From NCBI RefSeq assembly GCF_015351105.1, contig NZ_JADKRR010000004.1:186001-250000 (forward strand): 64,000 nucleotides of DNA, written 5' to 3'. The translations under genes and the position numbers were made by a program. Positions 28,900 through 36,948 of this stretch are shown piece by piece (positions within the stretch are counted from its first letter, which is position 1; each line of letters starts with the position of its first letter). The notes under the pieces were generated by a model. That model saw only the letters and a list, made by a program, of their open reading frames with translations. It ran no database searches and had not been told where the DNA came from. This stretch comes from Clavibacter sp. VKM Ac-2872. GTDB taxonomy: Bacteria; Actinomycetota; Actinomycetes; Actinomycetales; Microbacteriaceae.

Positions 28900-29559
28900 C
28901 TATGCCGCCGCCCCCGCGCGGTCGGCGACGGGGGCACCCGCGGAGCCGGCGGACGCGCGGATCGGCCCGCGGGCGCGTCCGTACGAGGCGAGCGCGAGCC
29001 ACGTCCAGCCGACCGCGAGGCCGAGCATGGTGATCACGCCGCGGGGGAAGAAGATGTGGCTGTCGACGAACGAGACGGCCGCGACCACGGCGATCGCCGC
29101 GCCCGGCAGCGCGCGCAGGCCCGCGTGCCGGATCACGAGCGCGCTCGCGAGCACGGTCGCGGCGACGTACGACCACACGCCCGTGACGACGATCTGGTCC
29201 GCGAGCCCGTACATGGTGCCGACGCCCTGGCCGCCCTCGAGCTGGAGGGCGCCGGCCGCGATGCCCGCGAGGATGTCGAGCGCCTGGTAGCAGACGGCGT
29301 AGGCGAAGCCGAGGACGACCGCGAGGATCCCGAGGCGGCGGTCGTGGCGGCGCGTGACGAGGATCGGCGCGATGGCGAGCAGCGGGAAGACGGGCAGGAG
29401 CGCGATGTGCAGGTCGCGCCAGTGCATCGCGGTGTCGTCGGTCAGCGAGCTGGGGTGCGAGAGGCCCGCGGCCGCGAGGGCGAGCGGCGGGAGGGCCACG
29501 GCCACGAGGACGGCGGCGGTGCGGGAGCGGGATCGGGCGGGGGCGACGGCGTCGGGCAT
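28900..29559 (-). CDS. Integral membrane protein of unknown function
   Basis: A 219-residue protein with about six hydrophobic segments (AAVLVAVALPPLALAAAGL, IALLPVFPLLAIAPIL, LGILAVVLGFAYAVCYQALDILAG and others). The loop HPSSLTDDTAMHWRDLHIALLP lies between the first two. TACGAT sits 6 nt before the ATG, which decides for 29559 over upstream ATGs. I see no catalytic motif. It may be a small permease or signalling membrane protein. Confidence 0.7.
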   Translation of the reverse strand: MPDAVAPARSRSRTAAVLVAVALPPLALAAAGLSHPSSLTDDTAMHWRDLHIALLPVFPLLAIAPILVTRRHDRRLGILAVVLGFAYAVCYQALDILAGIAAGALQLEGGQGVGTMYGLADQIVVTGVWSYVAATVLASALVIRHAGLRALPGAAIAVVAAVSFVDSHIFFPRGVITMLGLAVGWTWLALASYGRARGPIRASAGSAGAPVADRAGAAA

Positions 29560-29672
29560 GCGGTCATCGTAGGCAGGGTGCGCCCGGGTCCGGCTGCGCA
29601 TCAGGAGCCCGACATGACGAGAGCCCCCGTCCATCCACGCGCATCGGGAGGCGGACACCCCATGCATGACGA

Positions 29673-29716
29673 GAGCCCCCGCCGCCGATCCGGTCCGGAT
29701 CAGGCGACGAGGGCTC
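29673..29716 (-). terminator. Intrinsic terminator after the GlsB-like gene
   Basis: A nearly perfect stem (GAGCCC..GATCCGG / CCGGATC..GGGCTC) lies 15 bp after the stop of the GlsB-like gene. The two C/T differences become G-U pairs in the minus-strand RNA, which favours that direction. Confidence 0.65.
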
Positions 29717-29731
29717 CGCGGTGCAGAAGGA

Positions 29732-29992
29732 CTAGGCCTTCTTGCGGCCCACGATCGCGCCGTAGACCAGCAGGACGATGATCGCGCCGACGATGGCGAG
29801 CGCGAGCGAGCCGAGGTCGAAGCCGTCGACCGGCTTGTTGAAGAGCGCGCTGCCGATGAAGCCGCCGAGGAAGGCCCCGACGACGCCCAGGATCAGCGTG
29901 ACGATGATTCCGCCACCCTGCTTGCCCGGGAGGATCAGCTTGGCGAGCGCTCCGGCGATCAGACCCAGAACCAGAAAACCGATGATGCCCAT
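29732..29992 (-). CDS. GlsB/YeaQ/YmgE family stress-response membrane protein
   Basis: An 86-residue protein with three membrane helices and the family pattern GIIGFLVLGLIAGALAKLILPGKQGGG, then LGVVGAFLGGFIGSALF. GAGGAG lies before the ATG. The leader contains the hairpin CACCCG-AATG-CGGGTG at 30027-30042. Family members are often induced in stationary phase or stress. A direct function is not established. Confidence 0.88.
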   Translation of the reverse strand: MGIIGFLVLGLIAGALAKLILPGKQGGGIIVTLILGVVGAFLGGFIGSALFNKPVDGFDLGSLALAIVGAIIVLLVYGAIVGRKKA

Positions 29993-30177
29993 GTGCGTTA
30001 CTCCTCGAAGATTTCGTGCTGTGTGACACCCGAATGCGGGTGGACGTCACCCAGTCAAGCACCCTGAGGACCATTCGTGCAAAAACGTTTAGTGGATACG
30101 TCTTTACCGGACGGGGGCGCGAGGCCCGGCCCGTCGGGGGATCCGGGGCGCCCAGGCACCCGCGGTACCGTCGGCGC

Positions 30178-30687
30178 ATGCGCATCCCACCGGCCCGTCG
30201 TCCCCGCGAGATCCCCGGCGACGGGCAGGAGTCGGTGTGGGACTACCCGCGGCCGCCGCGCGTCGAGCCGACGGCCGAGCGCGTCGTGATCGAGCTCGGC
30301 GGACGCGTGGTCCTCGACAGCCGATCCGCCGTGCGCGTGCTCGAGACGAGTCACCCGCCGGTCTACTACCTCCCCTCCGCCGACTTCGCGGCGGGCGTGC
30401 TGTCCTCCGCCGCGGGCCGGTCGTGGTGCGAGTACAAGGGGGAGGCGTCGTACCTCTCGCTCACGGCCGGCGGCGTCACGGCCGACCGCGCGGCCTGGTG
30501 GTACCCGTCGCCCACGCGCGGCTTCGAGGTGCTCGCCGACAAGATCGCCGTGTACCCCTCGGCGATGGACCGCATCACGGTCGACGGCGTCGTCGTCGAG
30601 GCGCAGGAGGGCGACTTCTACGGCGGCTGGATCACGCCGCGCGTGGTCGGCCCGTTCAAGGGCGCGCCGGGCACGCTCGGCTGGTGA
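30178..30687 (+). CDS. DUF427 domain protein
   Basis: A 169-residue soluble protein with the DUF427 core: VVIELGGRVVLDSRSAVRVLETSHPPVYYLP, then WCEYKGEASYLSL, AAWWYPSPTRGFEVLADKIAVYPSAMD and GDFYGGWIT. The domain is a compact beta-tent fold, and no reaction is known. TACCGT lies 6 nt before the ATG, so the mRNA is likely leaderless. Confidence 0.88.
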   Translation: MRIPPARRPREIPGDGQESVWDYPRPPRVEPTAERVVIELGGRVVLDSRSAVRVLETSHPPVYYLPSADFAAGVLSSAAGRSWCEYKGEASYLSLTAGGVTADRAAWWYPSPTRGFEVLADKIAVYPSAMDRITVDGVVVEAQEGDFYGGWITPRVVGPFKGAPGTLGW

Positions 30688-30705
30688 TCCGCGCGGCCGC
30701 CTCCG

Positions 30706-31338
30706 CTAGACCGCCGCCTTCCGCGAGCTGATGACGCCCGTGTCGAAGCCGAGCAGGTGCAGGCCGCCGTGGAAGCGCGCGTGCTCGACCTTGATGCACC
30801 GGTCCATCACGACCGTGAGGCCGCGGGCCTCGGCGTCCTCGGCCGCCTCCTGGTTCCAGATGCCGAGCTGCACCCAGATGACGGGTGCGCCGATCGCGAC
30901 CACGTCGTCCACGACGGACGGGATGTCGCTCGCCTTCCGGAAGACGTCGACGATGTCGGGCACCTCGGGCAGCGACGCGAGGTCGGGGTAGGCCCTCTGG
31001 CCGAGGATCTCGGTGGCGTTCGGGTTCACGAAGTACACGCGGAAGTCGCTCGACTGCTGGAGGTACGTGCCGACGAAGTAGCTGGAGCGGGCCGGGTTCG
31101 GCGAGGCGCCGACGATGGCGACGCTCTTCGCGCGGCGGAGGATCGCCTGGCGCTCCTTCGCGCTCGGGCCGGTCCACGTGCGCTCGGAGCGCAGCAGCGC
31201 GGCGAGCGGGCTGGAGCGCGGGATCGCGCAGGTCAGGCCGTTCTGGAGCTGGGTGGTCTGGGTGCCGGCGGCGTCGGCCGCGGGCTGGGGCGCGGATCCG
31301 GTGCGCTCGGGCGGCACGCCGCCGGTGTCGAAGCTCAC
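30706..31338 (-). CDS. CoA-binding (YccU-like) protein
   Basis: A 210-residue protein with a CoA-binding Rossmann domain: SVAIVGASPNPARSSYFVGTYL, VYFVNPN, PDIVDVFRKASDIPSVVDD and VVMDRCIKVEHARF. The N-terminal 70 residues are an extra, poorly structured leader (AADAAGTQTTQLQNGLTC). The GTG start overlaps the stop of MetY by 4 bp. CoA-binding proteins next to O-acetylhomoserine sulfhydrylases are frequent in actinobacteria and may monitor acyl-CoA, but no function is proven. Confidence 0.85.
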   Translation of the reverse strand: MSFDTGGVPPERTGSAPQPAADAAGTQTTQLQNGLTCAIPRSSPLAALLRSERTWTGPSAKERQAILRRAKSVAIVGASPNPARSSYFVGTYLQQSSDFRVYFVNPNATEILGQRAYPDLASLPEVPDIVDVFRKASDIPSVVDDVVAIGAPVIWVQLGIWNQEAAEDAEARGLTVVMDRCIKVEHARFHGGLHLLGFDTGVISSRKAAV

Positions 31339-32630
31339 TTCGCTCCCTCCGTGGCGGCGGTCAGCGCCTGGTCCAGGTCGTGGATGATGTCGGCGACGTC
31401 CTCGATGCCGACGCTGATGCGGACGATGCCGGGCAGCACGCCCGCGTCGATCAGCTGCGCCTCGCTCAGCTGCGCGTGGGTCGTGGACGCCGGGTGGATG
31501 ACGAGCGTCTTCGCGTCGCCGATGTTGGCGAGGTGGCTCGCGAGCTCGACCGACTCGATGAAGCGCTGGCCGACCGCGCGGCCGCCCGCGACCTCGAACG
31601 TGAACACGGATCCGGGTCCCGTCGGCAGGTACTTGCGCGCCCGCTCGTGGTGCGGGTGCGCGGGGAGGCCGGCCCAGTTGACGGCCGTGATGCGCGGATC
31701 CGCATCCAGCCACTCGGCGACGGCCCGCGCGTTGTCGATGTGCGCCTGCATCCGGTACGGGAGCGTCTCGACGCCCTGCGCGAGCAGGAACGCGGAGTGC
31801 GGCGCGAGCACCGGACCGATGTCGCGGAGCTGTTCGGCGCGGAGGCGCGTGAGGAATGCGTACTCGCCGAAGTTGCCGGTCCAGTTGAGGCCGCCGTAGC
31901 TCGGCACCGGCTGGTCGAGGAGCGGGAAGCGCGCGCTCTCCCAGTCGAAGAGGCCGGACTCGACGACCACGCCGCCGAGCGTGGTGCCGTGCCCGCCGAG
32001 GAACTTGGTGGCCGAGTGGATCACGATGTCGGCGCCCCACTCGATGGGCCGGTTGAGGTACGGCGTCGCGATGGTGGAGTCGATGACGAGCGGGACGCCC
32101 GCTGCGTGCGCCACGGCCGCGAGCCCCTCGATGTCGGCGATCTCGCCCGAGGGGTTCGCGACGGTCTCGGCGAAGACGAGCTTGGTGCGGTCGGTGATGG
32201 CGGCGGCGTAGTCGGCCGGGTCGCTCGACTGCACGAACGTGGTCTCGACGCCGAAGCGGCGGAGGGTCACGTCGAGCTGGGTGATGGATCCGCCGTAGAG
32301 GTTCGCGGAGGCGACGATGTGGTCGCCGGCGCCCGCGAGGGAGGCGAAGGTGATGTACTGCGCGCTCAGCCCGCTCGAGGTCGCGACCGCGCCGAGGCCG
32401 CCCTCGAGGCTCGCGACGCGCTCCTCGAACGCGGCGACCGTGGGGTTCGACAGGCGCGAGTAGACGTTGCCGTACTTCTGCAGCGCGAAGCGCGCGGCGG
32501 CGTCGGCGGTGTCGTCGAAGACGAACGCGCTCGACTGGTAGATGGGGAGGGCGCGTGCGCCCGTGGTGGCGTCGGGGATGTTGCCCGCGTGGATCGCCCT
32601 CGTCTTGAACCCGTACTCGCGATCGACCAT
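31335..32630 (-). CDS. metY: O-acetylhomoserine aminocarboxypropyltransferase (PLP enzyme)
   Basis: A 431-residue Cys/Met-metabolism PLP enzyme. The Schiff-base Lys is in HSATKFLGGHG. YSRLSNPTVAAFEERVASLEGG and the substrate Tyr/Arg region KYGNVYSR are conserved. It makes homocysteine from O-acetylhomoserine and sulfide. Length fits MetY (about 430) rather than MetB (about 390). TAGCGT lies 6 nt before the ATG (leaderless). It forms a two-gene operon with the CoA-binding protein. Confidence 0.92.
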   Translation of the reverse strand: MVDREYGFKTRAIHAGNIPDATTGARALPIYQSSAFVFDDTADAAARFALQKYGNVYSRLSNPTVAAFEERVASLEGGLGAVATSSGLSAQYITFASLAGAGDHIVASANLYGGSITQLDVTLRRFGVETTFVQSSDPADYAAAITDRTKLVFAETVANPSGEIADIEGLAAVAHAAGVPLVIDSTIATPYLNRPIEWGADIVIHSATKFLGGHGTTLGGVVVESGLFDWESARFPLLDQPVPSYGGLNWTGNFGEYAFLTRLRAEQLRDIGPVLAPHSAFLLAQGVETLPYRMQAHIDNARAVAEWLDADPRITAVNWAGLPAHPHHERARKYLPTGPGSVFTFEVAGGRAVGQRFIESVELASHLANIGDAKTLVIHPASTTHAQLSEAQLIDAGVLPGIVRISVGIEDVADIIHDLDQALTAATEGAK

Positions 32631-32709
32631 GACCCGACGCTAGCCCGCGCTCCCGACGGTTCCCCGGCCGGGCCGTAACGGGGCGACATGCGGGCGGCGG
32701 CCCGGCGGA

Positions 32710-33714
32710 TCAGGACAGGCGCACGGCCGCGAGCGCGAGGCCCGCGATGAGCGCCCAGGAGAGGAGGCCGGCGGCGAGCGCGGATCCGCCCTGGCCGACG
32801 AGCTCGCGGAGGCGCACCGCGGATCCGAGCGCCACGAGCGCGATCGCCAGCAGCGCCGTCTGCACGACCTGCGCGGCGTCGAGCACGCCGTCCGGCAGCG
32901 GCACGAGGGTGCGGACCAGCACGGCGGCGAGGAAGCCGAGCACGAACAGCGGCACGATCGGCGGACGCGCGGCGCCCTCGACGCGGCCCTCGCGGCGGCG
33001 CATCACGACGCCCGCGACGGCGACCACGGGCGCGAGCAGCAGCACGCGCGTGAGCTTCACGGCGATCGCGATGGTGAGGGCGGCGGATCCGGCGATCTGC
33101 GCGGTCGCGACCACCTGTCCCACGTCGTGCACGCCGGCACCCACCCAGTGGCCGAACGCGACGTCGTCGAGGCCGAGCGGGCCCGCGAGCGGCGGCAGCA
33201 CGGCGATCGCGAGCGTGCCGCAGAGGGTGACGAGCGCGACGGGCGCGCCCTGGTCGGCGGGCTTGGCGCGCGTGACGCCCGCCATCGCGCCGATCGCGCT
33301 CGCGCCACAGATCGAGAATCCGGCGGCGAGCAGGAGCGGCTGCTGGCCCGGCATCCGGAGGGCGCGGGCGATGGCGTAGGTGCCCGCGAACGACAGCACC
33401 ACGACCGCGACCACGAGCAGCACCGCGCGCCAGCCGAGGCCGACGATGTCGGAGAGGCCGAGCTGCAGGCCGAGCAGCACCACGCCGATCCGCATCAGCC
33501 GCTTGGAGGCGAGCGTGAGGCCGGGCTTCAGCGGGCCGGTGAGCGCGGGGCGCGCGGCCGGGATCTGCGCGGCGACGATCCCGAGCGCCACCGCGACCGT
33601 GAGCAGCGGGATCGCCGGGACGAGCGCGTGCACGGCCCACGCGACGAGCGCCGCCGCCGCCGCGGCGCCGAGGCCGGGGAGCGCGGGGTGGAGCCGGGTG
33701 GCGGTCGCGGGCAT
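32710..33714 (-). CDS. YeiH-family putative sulfate exporter
   Basis: A 334-residue membrane protein with about ten helices. Family signatures are LGLQLGLSDIVGLG, GFSICGASAIGAMAGV and GAGVHDVGQVVATAQIAG. The family (UPF0324/Cons_hypoth698) is annotated as putative sulfate exporters. Direct evidence is thin. The start shares one base with the mannosyltransferase stop (TGATG), so it is co-translated with that gene, an unusual partner. Confidence 0.85.
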   Translation of the reverse strand: MPATATRLHPALPGLGAAAAAALVAWAVHALVPAIPLLTVAVALGIVAAQIPAARPALTGPLKPGLTLASKRLMRIGVVLLGLQLGLSDIVGLGWRAVLLVVAVVVLSFAGTYAIARALRMPGQQPLLLAAGFSICGASAIGAMAGVTRAKPADQGAPVALVTLCGTLAIAVLPPLAGPLGLDDVAFGHWVGAGVHDVGQVVATAQIAGSAALTIAIAVKLTRVLLLAPVVAVAGVVMRRREGRVEGAARPPIVPLFVLGFLAAVLVRTLVPLPDGVLDAAQVVQTALLAIALVALGSAVRLRELVGQGGSALAAGLLSWALIAGLALAAVRLS

Positions 33715-35408
33715 CAGATCCAGCCCGAGGGGATCCACGCGTGCAGCCGCCAGAACCACGTGGGCACGAGCTGCCCGGTCCAGAGCGGGTAGAAGAACGC
33801 GCTGACGAGCGCGCACACGAGGAGGACGACGCCGACGATCACGATGCCGCGCGTGCGGCGGGGCCGGGGATCGCCGCGGTCGCCGAGGATCATGCCGAGC
33901 ACCATCGCGAGGCACAGGATCAGGTACGGCTCGAAGGCGATCGAGTAGAACTGGAAGACCGTGCGGTTCACGTAGAGCAGCCACGGCAGGTACCCGACGA
34001 CCATGCCCATGAGCACGAGGCCCACGCGCCACTCGCGGCGGGCGGCGAGCCGGTAGACGAGGTACAGCATCGCGGCGACGGACAGCCACCAGATGATGGG
34101 GTTCGCGATCGACGTGATGGACGCCGAGCACGCGTCGATCGTGCAGCCCGACTGCCCGTAGCCGTAGGCCTCGTAGTAGAACTGCGTCGGCCGGTAGAGG
34201 AGCAGCCAGAGGCGCGGATCCGCGCGGTACGGGTGCGTGACGTCGAGCCCCACGTTGAACGCGTACTGCTGCGCCAGGTAGTGCCAGAGGCTCTGGATCG
34301 ACAGCGGCACCCACGCGAGGCCGCCCTGCCAGGCGTTCGCGCCCTCGGCCGCCCAGTTGCGGAAGTACCCGTTCGAGGTGGCGAACCAGCCCGCGTAGGA
34401 GGCGAGGAACGCCGCGATCGCGGGCGGCACGAGGAGGAGGAACGAGACCGGACCCTGCACCGCGGCGCCCGCCGTGAACCACGCGGCGAGCCCGTGACGG
34501 CGGCGCAGCAGCATGTCGGTGAGCACCACGTAGAGGCCGAAGCCCGCGAGGAAGAAGATGCCGGACCACTTGACGGAGGAGGTCGCGCCGAACGCGAGGC
34601 CGGCCGCGATGAGCCACGGGCGCCACAGCACGACCGGGCCGAACTCGAGCGGCCGTGCGTCGTCGGGGCGGGCGGCGCGGCGCCGCTCGAGCAGCGCGGT
34701 GAAGCGGCGCTCGTGCCAGGTGCGGTCGAGGAGGATCGCGCCGACGCCGAGCAGGCCGAAGAACATGACGTGCGTGTCGAGGAGCGCGGTGCGGCTCATG
34801 ACGATGGCGTGGCCGTCGATCGCGAACAGGAGGCCGGCGATGGCGGCGACGACGGCGGATCCGGTGAGCCGGCGGGCGATGAGGACGAGGAGGACGACGG
34901 CGAGCGTGCCCACGACGGCCGTCGCGATGCGCCAGCCCACCGGATCCGCCGCGCCGAAGACCGCGAGCCCGAGCGCGATGACCCACTTGCCGAGCGGCGG
35001 GTGCGCCACGAACCCGGGCGCCTGGAGGTACCCGTCGGTCTGCCCGGCGATGAAGGCGGGGTTCGGATCGGTGGGCCACGACCCCTCGTAGCCGAGGTGG
35101 AGGAGGGTCCACGCGTCCTTCACGTAGAAGGTCTCGTCGAAGACGAGCGTGTCGGGGTGGCCGAGGTGCTGGAGGCGGAGCACCGCGGCGAGGAGGGCGA
35201 TCGCGGCGACCGTGCCCCACTCGAGCGCGCGGCGGCGGGAGGGGGTCGTGACGAGGCGGGCCAGCAGGTCGTCGAGGCGGGATCCGCGGGCAGAGACCGC
35301 GCGCTCGTCAGCGCGGCGGCCGACGAAGGTGGGGCTGTCGTCGTCGTGCCCCGGGACACCGGCGGGCGGGGCGTCGTGCTCGGCGGGGCGATGGGGCAGG
35401 TCGGGCAC
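33714..35408 (-). CDS. pmt: Polyprenyl-phosphate-mannose protein mannosyltransferase
   Basis: A 564-residue GT39 membrane enzyme. The acidic pair in the first periplasmic loop is in LVFDETFYVKDAW. The HPPLGKWVIALG segment, many membrane helices and the C-terminal QFYYEAYGYGQSGC...NPIIWW and FQFYSIAFEPYL motifs follow. It O-mannosylates secreted proteins from lipid-linked mannose, and the secreted proteins nearby are possible clients. The start is GTG at 35408. In many actinobacteria this gene is next to rsmI in divergent orientation. Here rsmI lies 7.9 kb away. Confidence 0.92.
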   Translation of the reverse strand: MPDLPHRPAEHDAPPAGVPGHDDDSPTFVGRRADERAVSARGSRLDDLLARLVTTPSRRRALEWGTVAAIALLAAVLRLQHLGHPDTLVFDETFYVKDAWTLLHLGYEGSWPTDPNPAFIAGQTDGYLQAPGFVAHPPLGKWVIALGLAVFGAADPVGWRIATAVVGTLAVVLLVLIARRLTGSAVVAAIAGLLFAIDGHAIVMSRTALLDTHVMFFGLLGVGAILLDRTWHERRFTALLERRRAARPDDARPLEFGPVVLWRPWLIAAGLAFGATSSVKWSGIFFLAGFGLYVVLTDMLLRRRHGLAAWFTAGAAVQGPVSFLLLVPPAIAAFLASYAGWFATSNGYFRNWAAEGANAWQGGLAWVPLSIQSLWHYLAQQYAFNVGLDVTHPYRADPRLWLLLYRPTQFYYEAYGYGQSGCTIDACSASITSIANPIIWWLSVAAMLYLVYRLAARREWRVGLVLMGMVVGYLPWLLYVNRTVFQFYSIAFEPYLILCLAMVLGMILGDRGDPRPRRTRGIVIVGVVLLVCALVSAFFYPLWTGQLVPTWFWRLHAWIPSGWI

Positions 35409-35474
35409 GGCTCATCATCGCACGCACGCGCGCGGCCACCCGGGGGCGGACGCTCCGCGGCGCGCCCGGGTTCG

Positions 35475-36161
35475 TCAGTTGCCGCAGTGGCTGTTCCCGA
35501 AGTCCGGGACCTTGACGTAGGTGTACTTCTGTCCGTCCTCGACGCACCCGATCGCGAGGGCGAAGAGGCCGAGCGCGGCCCCTGCCCCGAGTGCGAAGAC
35601 AGCGGCGCAGACGTACGCGGCGAAGCCGTAGCACGTACCGCCGATGACGGCGAGCACGCCGGCGGCGCCGCCGCCGGCGCTCGCGAGCGCCTTCGAGTCG
35701 ACCGTCAGCGTGGCCCAGTGCTTGAACTTCTTCCAGAAGGACTTGCTCTCAGTGACCGGGGCGTTCGAAAGGGCAGCGGGCGGGGCGGACTCGGCGATGC
35801 TGTCCGCGCGGAGCTGGGCGATCTCCGCGGTCGCTCGCTGGACGAGCGTGTCCCGGTCGGCCACGGCGGTCCCGGAGGCGGTGTCTGCCGCGACGGTGAC
35901 GTCGACGACCTGCTCAGGGGTGATGCGGCCCGTGACGAGATCCCGTTCGTACGTGCCTCGGCTCACCGATGCGGAGATCGCTGCTTCTGCAGCTTGCGTG
36001 GACACCTCGGAGGCCCGCGCAGGGGTGGGGCCGACGGCCAAGGAGCCGACGACGGCGAGGACGCCGACGATGGCGACGCCGGCACCTGCCCGACCGGGAC
36101 GATGCGAGCGGGCGATGAAGGAGGGGGTGCGGAACGCGGGGCGGGGTGGCGTCGAGGACAT
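35475..36161 (-). CDS. Secreted four-cysteine protein, paralog A
   Basis: A 228-residue protein. A 50-residue leader holds a basic stretch, a hydrophobic core (AGVAIVGVLAVVGSLAVGPTPARA) and an AxA cleavage site. Then come a conserved segment AAISASVSRGTYERD..GRITPEQVVDV (60-88), a variable linker, and an invariant-length C-terminal domain of 80 residues (149-228). That domain is hydrophobic and Ala/Gly-rich with cysteines 177, 185, 206 and 226, and ends in KVPDFGNSHCGN. Two paralogs (44225-44926, 45357-46079) keep exactly the same cysteine spacing. AGAAAGG precedes the ATG. I do not recognise the family. A secreted toxin, bacteriocin-like or host-interaction role is possible but unproven. Confidence 0.75.
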   Translation of the reverse strand: MSSTPPRPAFRTPSFIARSHRPGRAGAGVAIVGVLAVVGSLAVGPTPARASEVSTQAAEAAISASVSRGTYERDLVTGRITPEQVVDVTVAADTASGTAVADRDTLVQRATAEIAQLRADSIAESAPPAALSNAPVTESKSFWKKFKHWATLTVDSKALASAGGGAAGVLAVIGGTCYGFAAYVCAAVFALGAGAALGLFALAIGCVEDGQKYTYVKVPDFGNSHCGN

Positions 36162-36345
36162 GAGGGCCTTTCTACGGTGGACGATCGACCGGGGATCGCA
36201 GTCGACACGGCGCGGGATGCCCGTGTGACTCGAGACCGTAGGGCGCGGGGCCTCGGCCAGGTCGACCGGGTGCACAGGGCCGCGCGCGACGCGGTGCTCG
36301 GCCGGCACCCGCCATGCAGTCGCCGGAGCACGACGAGCGGGACCC

Positions 36346-36771
36346 GTGCTCATCGCCCTCCGGGCCGTGTCCCGCATGCTGGCCGTCAGCATGCTCGGCG
36401 CCGGGACCCTCGAGCTCGTCCGCTCGCGACAGGACACCGTCGAAGGCGGCATGCAATGGGCCGAGGGCTTCTCCGCGACCGCCGTGAAGGCGATCGCGGC
36501 CCTCGAGGTCGTCGAAGCGATCGGCCTGGCGGCGCTGATGATCGTCGTCGTCGTGCACGCCCGCCGTCGCGAGTCCGTCGTGCCGCCGCTCACGCTCCTG
36601 GTGCTCGCGCTCGCGGCGGCCGCGCTGGGCGTCGTCTTCGGCGGCCGCGTCGGAACGCGCGGTCGGACCGGCCGGGGCGACGGCGGCGTGCGCTCTGCGG
36701 GTCCGCGACGCCCGCGCGGTGATCCGGGCTGCGGCCGTCGCGGCGAGCACGAGGCCGAGGAGCACGGCTGA
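36346..36771 (+). CDS. DoxX-like membrane protein, C terminus atypical
   Basis: A 141-residue frame starting at GTG. The first 110 residues fit the DoxX-like family: a first helix, GGMQWAEGFSATAVKAIAALEVVEAIGLAALM as in the family's W-EDFS-x-KLIG-LEVLGA-GL pattern, then VVPPLTLLVLALAAAALGV. The last 35 residues are Arg/Gly-rich and look like out-of-frame GC-rich DNA, so the end may be frameshifted. The gene diverges from secreted paralog A. Confidence 0.5.
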   Translation: MLIALRAVSRMLAVSMLGAGTLELVRSRQDTVEGGMQWAEGFSATAVKAIAALEVVEAIGLAALMIVVVVHARRRESVVPPLTLLVLALAAAALGVVFGGRVGTRGRTGRGDGGVRSAGPRRPRGDPGCGRRGEHEAEEHG

Positions 36772-36948
36772 GCGTCCCGACGCGGGAGGGGCGGCGCGGG
36801 GTGGACCGGGCGCATGCCCTTCCCGCGCCGTGTGCCGACCGTGCTGATCCGCCCCGTATCCATCCGACCGGAGGACGCTCGGCGGTGAGCGTCCACGAGA
36901 CCCTGGCGCCGTCACGTGCAGGGGTGCCGGCGGCGGCGCGGGCTGCTC

